A DNA stretch of 64,000 bases. Source: Shewanella aquimarina (GTDB lineage Bacteria > Pseudomonadota > Gammaproteobacteria > Enterobacterales > Shewanellaceae). Below, one piece after another: positions 27,567 through 36,631 of the stretch. The stretch lies in NCBI RefSeq assembly GCF_023349185.1, contig NZ_JAKIKY010000006.1:186001-250000 (forward strand), in the 5' to 3' direction. Below the pieces are notes generated by a model. The model made no database searches. It was not told the origin of the DNA and saw nothing but the letters and a program-made list of their open reading frames with translations. The position numbers and the translations under genes were made by a program. Position 1 is the stretch's first letter. Every line of letters begins with the position of its first letter.

Positions 27567-28937
27567 CTATAGCTTAATCTTGCACTTCTTGATGAGGCGA
27601 TAGAAAGTCGTTCGGGAGATGTTGAGTTCACGGGCCGCCGCCGAGATGTTGTGGTTATTGCGCTTAATGGCGGCCAATAGCAGTTCGGTATCAATTTCGG
27701 TTCTGTGTTGCGCCAGATCGACCACATCGGAGTCATCGTTTGCCGAACATGCGAATTTAATGCCCAGGTTGGCTTCGGTGATGATGTCGCTTTCGGTCAT
27801 GATGATGGCGCGTTGAATGCGGTTTTTAAGTTCGCGCACATTGCCCGGCCATTGGTAGTTGGTCATGGCGAGTAATGCGTCCTGGTGAAACTGAAATTGA
27901 CGATTGGGTGGAGCAAGTTTAGTTAAGTAGTCTTGAGCCAAGAGAGGAATATCTTGCTTATGTTCTCTCAGGCTGGGTAACTCAATTTGTATGATATTGA
28001 TTCGGTAAAACAAATCCTCTCTGAATTTGCCCTCTTCGACGGCATTCTCGAGATTAACATGGGTCGCGAATATGATGCGGCAATCCACTTCTGTGGTCTT
28101 TTGACCACCGATACGCTCGATGTAGTGCTCTTCAAGAAACTGCAGCAGATTGATTTGCAATTCGAGTGACAGATCACCAATCTCATCTAAAAACAGAGTG
28201 CCTTTGTTGGCGCGCTCGATTCGGCCTATGTATTGCCGGTCGGCGCCGGTGAAGGCGCCTTTCTCGTGACCAAACAGCTCTGAATGGATCAGCGTTGGCG
28301 GCAGGGCGCCACAGTTAACCGTGATAAAGGGGCCATTTTTACGAGACGAGAGTGAGTGGATTAAGTTGGCGCACAGGCCTTTTCCCGTACCGGTTTCGCC
28401 ACCTATCAACACAGTTTCATCTGACTTGGCGATCTTATAAAGGTTGTCACGCAGGGTTTGCATGACCTTAGATTCACCAAAGAAGAAAGATTTTGACTGG
28501 TGTGTAGTCTGCTCTTTGCTCCAACGTTCATTTAACTGAGCCATGCCACACAGGTGGCCCAAGGTGTGGTTGAGTCGTTGCCAATCTATAGGAAGGTGAT
28601 GAAAATCCAGGAAGTAATCTGTAAAACAGAAACACAGATTATCCATCTTCTTAGGACTGTCTAAGGAGATCGCCAGCCAGAGTAAGCCGGGTTGGCGCGC
28701 TGAGAGTAGTTCTATTGCGCGCAGCACAACCTGCTGATGGGGGAGATCTATGATGGCGATGGCGATTTGGCAAGGGAACGACTCTAGCGCCTTGTAGGCC
28801 GCACTAAGGGTGCCAGCATGATTGAAATGCCACTGGGAAGCGTTAGTTTGTTTATCGGCAAGACATGCCTCATCCGTGAGGTTTAATACCAATATGTTAC
28901 GTTCCTTGTGAGTTAAATTCCTCTTACGGTTACTCAC
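27567..28937 (-). CDS. Sigma-54-dependent Fis-type activator, VpsR-like
   Basis: A 456-residue enhancer-binding protein. The N-terminal 130 residues form an atypical receiver-like domain whose pattern (IAIIDLPHQ, LLWLAISLDSP, YFLDFHHLPIDW) resembles VpsR of Vibrio, which responds to c-di-GMP; this is inference. The AAA+ domain follows with Walker A GGETGTGKG near 175, the sigma-54 contact loop GAFTGA near 227-232, and Walker B TLFLDEIGDL. GAFTGA is intact, so use of sigma-54 is possible, unlike some relatives that work with sigma-70. A Fis-type helix-turn-helix occupies about 420-456. It is the first gene of a likely operon with the DsbA-like lipoprotein. Confidence 0.88.
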   Translation of the reverse strand: MSNRKRNLTHKERNILVLNLTDEACLADKQTNASQWHFNHAGTLSAAYKALESFPCQIAIAIIDLPHQQVVLRAIELLSARQPGLLWLAISLDSPKKMDNLCFCFTDYFLDFHHLPIDWQRLNHTLGHLCGMAQLNERWSKEQTTHQSKSFFFGESKVMQTLRDNLYKIAKSDETVLIGGETGTGKGLCANLIHSLSSRKNGPFITVNCGALPPTLIHSELFGHEKGAFTGADRQYIGRIERANKGTLFLDEIGDLSLELQINLLQFLEEHYIERIGGQKTTEVDCRIIFATHVNLENAVEEGKFREDLFYRINIIQIELPSLREHKQDIPLLAQDYLTKLAPPNRQFQFHQDALLAMTNYQWPGNVRELKNRIQRAIIMTESDIITEANLGIKFACSANDDSDVVDLAQHRTEIDTELLLAAIKRNNHNISAAARELNISRTTFYRLIKKCKIKL

Positions 28938-29274
28938 GCTGAATCCTTAGCCGGGGCCCCAAGACAGCCAATGCATTTGCTATATAGGATGCTTAAATTT
29001 TAGGAAAGCTTGGTGCGAACGCAAGTTGATAGTGTATCTAATTATGATTATTTCCATGTGCAGTCAATGCCACCGAAGATGCCTTGTGGTGCGTAGAATC
29101 GCGGGGATTATCAGCCTGGTTTTAATGGCGCTTTGCTCCGAGTTCTCATCAAGCTCATGTGTGCTTGTTTTTATGTGTTTTTTCCTAGAATGGGTGCATT
29201 GTGTGTCTTGATAACTGCGCTGTTATTGAGGTGGAATTATGTTGGCTCATGAAGTGGTGGCAGGTTTTACCATG
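28938..29274. other. Intergenic region upstream of the sigma-54 activator
   Basis: About 335 bases before a terminator. It should contain the activator's promoter. A 61-codon plus-strand ORF (29026-29211) starts with TTG, has no ribosome site and an unlikely Cys-rich hydrophobic composition, and is not called. Nothing else is recognised. Confidence 0.5.
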
Positions 29275-29276
29275 AA

Positions 29277-29303
29277 AAAGCGCAGCCCTTACAGCTGCGC
29301 TTT
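29277..29303 (-). terminator. Terminator after the MBL-fold gene
   Basis: AAAGCGCAGC and GCTGCGCTTT form a 10-base stem. On the minus strand it is followed by a T-run, 55 bases beyond the stop of the 29358-30236 gene. Confidence 0.85.
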
Positions 29304-29357
29304 AATTTGTCAGGTTGGGACTGGTTTGCTGTTGCCAGAACTACTACCTCTTATAGG

Positions 29358-30236
29358 TTAGTTCGCCTTAAGGCCGTTATAGAGAGTCTCTATCCAGGTT
29401 TCCTGAGAGATAAATTGCCACTCCCATTGCTTGAGTGCCTCGGGTAGGCCTTGTTGCTTGATCGCGCCGAGCGACTTGCCCGATTTCAGCTGGGTGTTCA
29501 TCCAGTCGATAGAGGTGTCTAACATCTGCTTGAACTTGATGAGATCCTGCTTGTTGGCGAGACCGCCGTGGCCTGGGATGATTTTAGCCTCGTCATCGAT
29601 CTTGGCGAGGAGTGTGGCAACGTTGTCGCGAAAACCGCCCACAGAGCCGCCGGCCTTGAGATCGATAAAGGGGAATCTGTCCTTAAAGAAGAGGTCACCC
29701 ATATGTACCACTGGGGCATCACGCCAGAAGATCACGCTATCACCATCTGTATGGCCCGCTGGCAGATACATCAGGGAGAGGGTGTCGTCATTGAAGTGGA
29801 TCTTAATGCCCTGATCATAAGTGATGCTGGGTAAGGCCTGTTTGCTATAGTCTTCGTCACTTGCTAGCCGTTTGAGCACATTGTCATGGGCGAAAATAAT
29901 GCCTTGTTGGCCAAAGATGCTGTTACCGCCTGTATGATCCCCATGGTAGTGGGTATTGACGATATATTTGGGCTTACCGGGCTGAATGTTGGCCAGAGCA
30001 GCGCTGATTTTATCTGCCAGTGGCGCAAATTGATCGTCGATGATCAGCAGGCCATCTTCCCCCGCCGATACGCCTATGTTGCCGCCCGCGCCACTTAGCA
30101 TGTAGACCTGTTCAGTCAGTTTAGTTGCTGTGATTTCGACCTCGGCAAATTTATCATCGGCGGCCAGGCAGCCTAGGCTTGTGCCGTAATTGCCGATGAG
30201 CAAGCCTGCAAGGGCGAGACGTAAGATGTTGTTCAT
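29358..30236 (-). CDS. Exported metallo-beta-lactamase-fold hydrolase
   Basis: A 292-residue periplasmic enzyme with a signal peptide (about 1-25, ending SLGCLAAD; a lipobox-like LGC is present but not canonical in spacing). The metal motif THYHGDHTGG supplies His, His, Asp and His, with further ligands in PAGHTDGDS and IPGHGG. The layout matches MBL-fold hydrolases of the subclass B-like/PQQ-relay zinc hydrolase type, not necessarily true beta-lactamases. Substrate unknown. Monocistronic with a hairpin terminator on each side. Confidence 0.88.
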   Translation of the reverse strand: MNNILRLALAGLLIGNYGTSLGCLAADDKFAEVEITATKLTEQVYMLSGAGGNIGVSAGEDGLLIIDDQFAPLADKISAALANIQPGKPKYIVNTHYHGDHTGGNSIFGQQGIIFAHDNVLKRLASDEDYSKQALPSITYDQGIKIHFNDDTLSLMYLPAGHTDGDSVIFWRDAPVVHMGDLFFKDRFPFIDLKAGGSVGGFRDNVATLLAKIDDEAKIIPGHGGLANKQDLIKFKQMLDTSIDWMNTQLKSGKSLGAIKQQGLPEALKQWEWQFISQETWIETLYNGLKAN

Positions 30237-30285
30237 AAGTGGACCTTCTTCTTTATTACCGATTCAGTTTATATAGTTGCATAAT

Positions 30286-30310
30286 AAAAAGGCTGCAAGA
30301 TGCAGCCTTT
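30286..30310 (-). terminator. Terminator of the RND efflux operon
   Basis: AAAGGCTGCA-AGA-TGCAGCCTTT with a T-run on the minus strand, just after the last permease gene. Confidence 0.92.
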
Positions 30311-30324
30311 GATTTGGGGAGTCT

Positions 30325-33300
30325 TTAGTGTGCCCAGGGCATGATGCGCCGGGTGAACCTGTCGGCGTTGCCTAGCTTGATCGCCGCCTGATGGCGCATG
30401 CGATACAAGGCCTGATAGCAGAGTGGCACCAGGTATAGACTGGTAAGCGTCGAGAAGCTCAAGCCGCCAATGATGGCGATCGCCATAGGCGAATAGGGTG
30501 GGCCACCGCCTCCAATCTGGGTATCACCCATGGCCAGAGGGATAAGGCCCAGCACCGTGGTACCTACAGTCATGAGTACGGGACGCAGACGGGTGATACA
30601 CACGGCTTCTATGGTGGCCGACAGGCGATCCAGCTCGGGTGTCTTCTGGTTGATCTGGTCGACTAACACTATGCCGTTGTTCACTACGATACCCATCAAG
30701 ATCAGAATCCCTATCATCGCCATGATCGACATATTGGTGCCCGTCAGCAGCAGCGCCCAGAACACCCCAGTGATGGAGAAGAGGATAGAGGTGATGATGG
30801 CCGTTGGCAGCAGCAGGGATTCGAACAGGGCGGCCATGACGATATAGATCATGGCGATGGCCAAGATCATATTGGTTGCCATGATGGCCTGATCTTCATC
30901 CTGACGCTGGAAACCGCCCCGTAGCGAGTAACCATAGCCTGCGGGGAACTGCACCGCATCCATCACCTGGGTGATTGCTTTTTGGGCCTCTTCCGTGGTC
31001 ATCTCATCCAGGTTGGCACCGATAGAAAGCGCGGTCTGACGATCATAGTGACGGATAGTATCGAAGCGCGGACGAATCGAGATCTCGGCCAGACTCTGCA
31101 AGGTATAGACGCGATTGTCCTGACGCACTATGGGCAGCTCTTTCAGTCTTTCGAGCGACTCACGCCACTGTTTATCGTAGGCCAGCTCGATACGTAGCTC
31201 ACCGCTGGGATCGTGTCTGAAGGAGCGCAGCGGCGACCCCCTAAGAGCCATGGACACGCTGCGGGCAAGCTCACTCAGGCTGAGATCCAGTCTCGCTGCC
31301 ATGGTGCGATCCAGCTCGATGATCACCTCCTGCTGTGTGCTGTTAAGCTCAGAGCGCACATCGATAAGACCGTCTATCTTGGCCAGCAGCGGCACCACCT
31401 GCTCACTGATGGTGATCAGTTCGCTGGTGGAACGGCCTGTGAGGGTGACACGTATGCCGTTGTTGTCGTTACCCCAGCCAAATTGTGGCTTGGCGATGGA
31501 GAACTTGGGGAAACCGTCGCGGATCTTGCGCTTAAGCGCCTTGATATCTATGTCGGAATCTTCCTGTAGCAGCAGGGTTGATTGGCCTCTGTCGGCCGAG
31601 AAGTAGCTGTAGACAGAATCGATATAGAATTCCTCTTTATTGGCGTAGAGGTAATCTTCCATGCGGTTAATCATCGCCTCGGTGACATCTAGGCTATGAC
31701 GCCCCTCCACCTGGTAGTTGATGTAGAGACGGTTGTTGCCCTCGCCGTCGTTTTGATCTTGTTGGACCATGCTCAGCGGCAGTGCCGTCGAGGCCAGGAT
31801 GATCACGGCAATCAGCCCTGAGCGTTTGGGTCTGTGTAAGATCCACGCCAGGCTGCGTTCGTAGAAAGACTCGAGCTTGCTCTGCTTTGGGTTAGTGTCG
31901 ATGTCGAAATGCAGCTTAGTTAACATCAAGGGGATCAATGTTTTCGCCACTAACAGCGATGCCGCCAGCGAGATACAGATGGCGATGGCCACATGCTCCA
32001 GGAAGATGGTTAGCTCTACCTTGACGCCGAAGATATTGGGCAGAAACACAATCGCCGTGGTGAGTGTACCGGCCAGTACCGCCAGGGCAACCTTGTTCAC
32101 CCCTGTGAGTACGGCTTCGGATGTCGAGGCCTTGCCTTGATGCTGTTTCTCCTGCAGCACGCTCTCACTGACCACCACCGCATTGTCTATCAGCATGCCC
32201 ACCGCAAGCAGTAGCCCCATCATGGAGAGGATGTTCAGGCTGTAACCTAAGAAATACATGCCCGCCAGTGTCATACACAGGGAGATGGGCACAGAAGAGA
32301 CCACAACCAGGGTCATCTTAAGGTTGCGTAAAAACAGGTAGAGCACGGCAAAGGAGAGCAGGGCGCCGATAAGACCTGCCGCTAGCAGGTCCGATAGCGA
32401 GGATTTCACCCCATAGGCCTGATCTTCCATGATAAACAGCTTGATGCCGTTGAATTGCTGATCTTGTTTGGCCGCCTCGATCACCTTGAGCACACGCTCA
32501 GAGACATCCACCAGGTTGGCACCAGACTCTTTGAACACATCCAGGCCAACTGCGTACTTTTGATCTAAGTGTCGACCGTCTAGGCGCTCGGGCAGGGCAT
32601 AGCGAATGCTGGCGATATCGCCCAGGGTGACGCCAGGGATCAGCACTAGGGCAGAAATATCGTCGAGATCGCGAAACTCACCCTTTGGCGATACCTGATA
32701 CACTCGGGTGTTCGCCCTGAGTGTCCCCGCGCTGACGATGAAGTTCTCCTGTCCCAATCTTTGCTGCAGCATGGCACTACTTATTCCTGTGGCACTGAGC
32801 TTATCGGCATCGATTCTTATCTCTATCTGCTTCTGCTCGACGCCATACAGGGTCACCTGAGAGACACCTTCGACTCGCTCTAACGGCTTCTTCAGCTGTT
32901 TATCCAGCAGATCGAAGGCGCCAGAGAGCTCTCGTTCACTTGAGATACGTATTGTCAGCACAGGCATGTCGGCGGTCGAGAACTGACGGATAAAGACGCG
33001 TTCGACATCTTTAGGCAGCAGGTGGCGCACCGCATCCACCTTTTCCCTGGCCTCCAGGCTCTTGGTGGAGACATTCTCGCCCCACTTCATTCTAAGCTCG
33101 ATCTCGGCGCCGTTTTGCGACGAGCGGGATCTCAACTCCTCGATCCCCCCCATGGTGGCGAGGGACTCTTCTAGGACGTTGGTGATCTCACGCTCCACCT
33201 CGGCAGGGGTTGAGCCCTTGTAGGGGACTTCAATCAACACCTGGGGCATCTCGATGCCGGGAAACATCTCAAGCGGCAACAGGCGACTCGAGGCCAGACC

Positions 33301-33372
33301 AAAGAGCAGTATGGCCACGAAGAACATGCTGGTGGTCACGGGTCTGGCAAGGGCTAACCGGGTGATATTCAT
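30325..33372 (-). CDS. RND multidrug-type efflux permease (second subunit)
   Basis: Inner-membrane proton-driven transporter, 1015 residues, AcrB/MdtB-like superfamily (HAE1/HAE2 group). Twelve membrane helices are arranged as 1+5 and 1+5 around two large periplasmic loops; conserved SMMGLLLAVGMLIDNAVVV (TM4 with the proton-relay Asp) and AMIGILILMGIVVNNGIVLVDQIN (TM10) are present. Its start overlaps the stop of the upstream permease by 4 bases, so the pair is translated together and probably forms a heterotrimer like MdtBC. No outer-membrane channel gene is in the operon, so it likely uses a TolC homologue. Substrates unknown. Confidence 0.93.
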   Translation of the reverse strand: MNITRLALARPVTTSMFFVAILLFGLASSRLLPLEMFPGIEMPQVLIEVPYKGSTPAEVEREITNVLEESLATMGGIEELRSRSSQNGAEIELRMKWGENVSTKSLEAREKVDAVRHLLPKDVERVFIRQFSTADMPVLTIRISSERELSGAFDLLDKQLKKPLERVEGVSQVTLYGVEQKQIEIRIDADKLSATGISSAMLQQRLGQENFIVSAGTLRANTRVYQVSPKGEFRDLDDISALVLIPGVTLGDIASIRYALPERLDGRHLDQKYAVGLDVFKESGANLVDVSERVLKVIEAAKQDQQFNGIKLFIMEDQAYGVKSSLSDLLAAGLIGALLSFAVLYLFLRNLKMTLVVVSSVPISLCMTLAGMYFLGYSLNILSMMGLLLAVGMLIDNAVVVSESVLQEKQHQGKASTSEAVLTGVNKVALAVLAGTLTTAIVFLPNIFGVKVELTIFLEHVAIAICISLAASLLVAKTLIPLMLTKLHFDIDTNPKQSKLESFYERSLAWILHRPKRSGLIAVIILASTALPLSMVQQDQNDGEGNNRLYINYQVEGRHSLDVTEAMINRMEDYLYANKEEFYIDSVYSYFSADRGQSTLLLQEDSDIDIKALKRKIRDGFPKFSIAKPQFGWGNDNNGIRVTLTGRSTSELITISEQVVPLLAKIDGLIDVRSELNSTQQEVIIELDRTMAARLDLSLSELARSVSMALRGSPLRSFRHDPSGELRIELAYDKQWRESLERLKELPIVRQDNRVYTLQSLAEISIRPRFDTIRHYDRQTALSIGANLDEMTTEEAQKAITQVMDAVQFPAGYGYSLRGGFQRQDEDQAIMATNMILAIAMIYIVMAALFESLLLPTAIITSILFSITGVFWALLLTGTNMSIMAMIGILILMGIVVNNGIVLVDQINQKTPELDRLSATIEAVCITRLRPVLMTVGTTVLGLIPLAMGDTQIGGGGPPYSPMAIAIIGGLSFSTLTSLYLVPLCYQALYRMRHQAAIKLGNADRFTRRIMPWAH

Positions 33373-36300
33373 GCTGATTCTCCCTCATGAGCCACTTCGG
33401 CCGGCGCGTTAAAGGCCTTGCGATCGAACAGGGCGTATAGCGCTGGGATCACCACGAGTGTCAGCAGGGTGGCCAATGACAGACCGAAGATAACGGTGAT
33501 CGCCATGGGCGCACGTACCTCGCTGCCATCGCCTAAGCCCAGTGCCATCGGCGCCAGACCCAGAGCCGTCGTCATCGTGGTCATGACGATAGGGCGCAGA
33601 CGTGACTTGGCGGCCTCTTCGATGGCGCTGAGTTTTTCGATGCCTTGTTGACGCAGCTGATTGATGCGATCGACCAGGACGATGGCGTTGTTAACGACGA
33701 TACCCGCCAGCATGATAAGCCCGATGAAGACCACTACACTCAGGTGGGTCTGAGTAATGAACAGGCCAAAGATGCTGCCGCCTACCGCCATAGGTACGGC
33801 GATAAGAATAAGCAGCGGATGCACCAGGGACTCGAACTGACTCGCCATAACCAGGTACACCAGGAAGACGGCCAAGATCAGGGCGATCTGCAGCGACTGG
33901 AACGAGTGCTCCATCTCTTCATTCTGGCCGCCGAAGCGCACCTGAATCGAGCTAGGCAGATTCTGCTGGTCTATGATGCTTCTCGCCTCCAGCACGGCGT
34001 CGTTAAGATCGCCATAGGCGAGGTTAGCTGACACGATAGCCACGCGTTGCTGGCTGATACGGTTGATGGCAGAGGGGCCCAGATTCAAGGAGACATCGGC
34101 AACGGCGCTCAGTGGAATAGGCTGATTGCTGTTGGGGTTGATGATCATCGAATCGATATCGCTTATCTGGTCGCGCTCCTCGAGTTCGCTGCGCACCAGG
34201 ATGTCGATCTTTCTGTCGCGTACCGTGTATTGGCTGGCCACAGTGCCACCGATGCGCTGGGCGATGCGGTTAGCGACGGTTGGCGCGTCCATGCCCAACG
34301 CGGCGAGACGAGCATGATCGAAGCGGATGCTAAGCTCTGGCTGGCCATCACGCAGGCTGGTGTTGAGGTCGGCGAAACGATCTGAGTCCGACAGGGCGCT
34401 GATGAGGTTATCCGCGGTCTGTTTAAGTTGGGCCAGATCATAACCAATCACTTCAATCTCCAGTGGTGTCTTGAAACTAAACAACTCCGGATGTTGGATC
34501 TTGGCCTCCAGCTCAGGGATACGCATAGCCGTGATGCGCAGCACTCGGGTGACCGCATCGAAGGCTTGATGATCGGCGAGTACCACCTGCAGACGGCCCC
34601 AGTTTTCGCCGCCGCGCGATGTATCTGAGGTCATCAGGCCGCCGCTACCGGCTTGGCTGTAGGCATGTTTAACATCTTCTCTGTCCTTGATGGACAAGGC
34701 CAGCTTCTGTAGGACTCTGTCGGTTTCACTCACCTCAGTGCCCGGAGGCAACAAGACCTCGACATAAAACTCACCCTGGTTCATCGGCGGAATCAGCTCC
34801 ATGCCCAGTCTTGGCACTAGGCTCATGGTACCTATAGTGAGAGTGAGGGCGATGGCCATTGTTAGCCAGCTGAATTTCAGCGCCTGGCGCAGCAGCTTGT
34901 GATAAACCCTCTCGAGCAACTTATAGAACCAGTTAAATACCGCGCTGATGGGGCGCATGATCAGGCCCGCAAGCCAGGATAATGCGCGGCTAAGCATTAA
35001 TACCAGTGTCAGCAGCAGTGATGGCAAGTAGCTAAACAATAGCACGAAGGGGAAAGAGCAGACGGTGGCGCCATAGTGCTTTACCTTGGCAAACTTAGTG
35101 TCGAGAACCGGCTTTTCGCGTTTCTGCACCAGATGTGGCAGGGCCTTAAAGCCTTCTCGCGATGCCAACATAGGAATCGTGGTGAGCGCAACCAGCAGCG
35201 AGGCGAGTAGGGCAAAGGTCACTGTTAAGGCTTGGTCAGAGAAGAGGGCGCCGGCAACACCGTCGACAAATACCAGTGGTACAAATACCGCCAGCGTCGT
35301 CATGGTGGAGGCGAAGATAGCCCCAGCCACCTCTTTAGTGCCTGTCACCGCGGCGTCGAGCTTGTTCATGCCCAGCTTGCGGCAGCGGTCGATGTTTTCC
35401 AGCACCACGATGGCATTATCCACCAAAAGGCCCACCGCCAGCGCGATACCGCCCAGCGACATGATGTTGAGACTGATGTCGGCGAAATACATCATGTTAA
35501 AGGTAGCGATAACCGAGAACGGGATCGAGATGGAGATGATAAGGGTCGGCACTATGTCCCTGAGGAACAGGTAGATCACCAGCATAGACAGCAGACTACC
35601 TATCAGCGCCGCCGAGGTCACCTCGCTCACGGCGCTCTCGATAAACTCTGACTGGTCATAGATCACCTTAAGCTCCGCCTTCTCGTTTAGCTTCTTCAGG
35701 GTATCGAGCTTAGCGGTGACTTTGCGGGCCACGGCAACCGTGTTGGCATCGCCTTCCTTATAGATGGCCAGCTCGATAGACTCGGCCGAGCCGATACGGG
35801 TGATGTCGTTGCGCTCCTTATGGGCGTCGATGATGTCCGCCACCTCGAACAGACGTACCAGGGTCTGGTTATCGCGATAGACGATGATCTGACCCAATTC
35901 ATCTAAGGAGTTGAACTGGTTCAGAGTACGAACCAGGTACTCTTTCTCGCCCTGTACTACCTTACCGGCAGAGAGGTTGATGTTTTCGGCGGCGATACGC
36001 TCGCGGATCTTGTCGGCGTTCAGGTTAAGCTGAGTCAGCTTCTCCTGGTTCAGCTGAATATGCACCTCTTGCTCCAGACCGCCCGAGAGCCTGACGGCGG
36101 CGACACCGCTGAGTGACTCCAGCTGACGCTTAAGCTCCTCCTCGGCAAAGGTGCGCATCTGCTTGAGTGACTGATCATCGGCGTCGGGCAGGGAGAGCGC
36201 CAGACGCACGATTGGGTCTAAGTTAGGGTTAAAGCGTAGCAAGAGTGGCTTCTTGACATCCAGTGGTAGCTCTATGGTATCTAGCTTTTCCCTGACCTCC

Positions 36301-36617
36301 AGGCTGGCCATATCCATGTCAGTGCCCCATTCAAACTCGAGCACCACGTCGGACATGCCTGAGCGGGAGATGGAGCTAATCTTGCGCAGCCCCTTCACTA
36401 TACCGGCGGCTTCTTCGATAGGCTTAGAGACCAGCTGCTCTACCTCTACCGGTGCCGCGCCTTCATATTGGGTGCGTATGGTGATGGTGGGGTAGCTGAG
36501 ATCCGGCAGGAGTTTCACCGCCAGGCGAGAGAAGCCCACCATGCCAAACAGGATCACCGCCAGCATAAACATCCACACGGATACCGGCCGTTTAACGGAA
36601 GTATTAATAATCGACAT
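33369..36617 (-). CDS. RND multidrug-type efflux permease (first subunit, with central insert)
   Basis: Inner-membrane RND transporter, 1082 residues, 40-60 longer than usual. Proton-relay segment SLGGIALAVGLLVDNAIVVLENID (TM4) and FIGLIMLAGIVVNNAIVLVDRIN (TM10) are intact. The extra length sits between TM6 and TM7 (about residues 482-585): SFPFVLLFSYLPSLLLTLVLMLSRAL is long and hydrophobic, an unusual insert for this loop. It is 14 bases after the adaptor gene and overlaps the next permease. Likely a heteromeric pump with that protein. Substrates are not predictable. Confidence 0.92.
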   Translation of the reverse strand: MSIINTSVKRPVSVWMFMLAVILFGMVGFSRLAVKLLPDLSYPTITIRTQYEGAAPVEVEQLVSKPIEEAAGIVKGLRKISSISRSGMSDVVLEFEWGTDMDMASLEVREKLDTIELPLDVKKPLLLRFNPNLDPIVRLALSLPDADDQSLKQMRTFAEEELKRQLESLSGVAAVRLSGGLEQEVHIQLNQEKLTQLNLNADKIRERIAAENINLSAGKVVQGEKEYLVRTLNQFNSLDELGQIIVYRDNQTLVRLFEVADIIDAHKERNDITRIGSAESIELAIYKEGDANTVAVARKVTAKLDTLKKLNEKAELKVIYDQSEFIESAVSEVTSAALIGSLLSMLVIYLFLRDIVPTLIISISIPFSVIATFNMMYFADISLNIMSLGGIALAVGLLVDNAIVVLENIDRCRKLGMNKLDAAVTGTKEVAGAIFASTMTTLAVFVPLVFVDGVAGALFSDQALTVTFALLASLLVALTTIPMLASREGFKALPHLVQKREKPVLDTKFAKVKHYGATVCSFPFVLLFSYLPSLLLTLVLMLSRALSWLAGLIMRPISAVFNWFYKLLERVYHKLLRQALKFSWLTMAIALTLTIGTMSLVPRLGMELIPPMNQGEFYVEVLLPPGTEVSETDRVLQKLALSIKDREDVKHAYSQAGSGGLMTSDTSRGGENWGRLQVVLADHQAFDAVTRVLRITAMRIPELEAKIQHPELFSFKTPLEIEVIGYDLAQLKQTADNLISALSDSDRFADLNTSLRDGQPELSIRFDHARLAALGMDAPTVANRIAQRIGGTVASQYTVRDRKIDILVRSELEERDQISDIDSMIINPNSNQPIPLSAVADVSLNLGPSAINRISQQRVAIVSANLAYGDLNDAVLEARSIIDQQNLPSSIQVRFGGQNEEMEHSFQSLQIALILAVFLVYLVMASQFESLVHPLLILIAVPMAVGGSIFGLFITQTHLSVVVFIGLIMLAGIVVNNAIVLVDRINQLRQQGIEKLSAIEEAAKSRLRPIVMTTMTTALGLAPMALGLGDGSEVRAPMAITVIFGLSLATLLTLVVIPALYALFDRKAFNAPAEVAHEGESA

Positions 36618-36631
36618 AAGTTAAGTTCCCG

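Noticed and set aside
29026..29211. 61-codon hydrophobic, Cys-rich ORF upstream of the sigma-54 activator
   Set aside because: TTG start, no Shine-Dalgarno, unusual composition; treated as a chance reading frame.
29358..30236. Beta-lactamase resistance gene
   Set aside because: Has the HxHxDH zinc motif but this fold is shared by many hydrolases; nothing specific points to beta-lactam hydrolysis.
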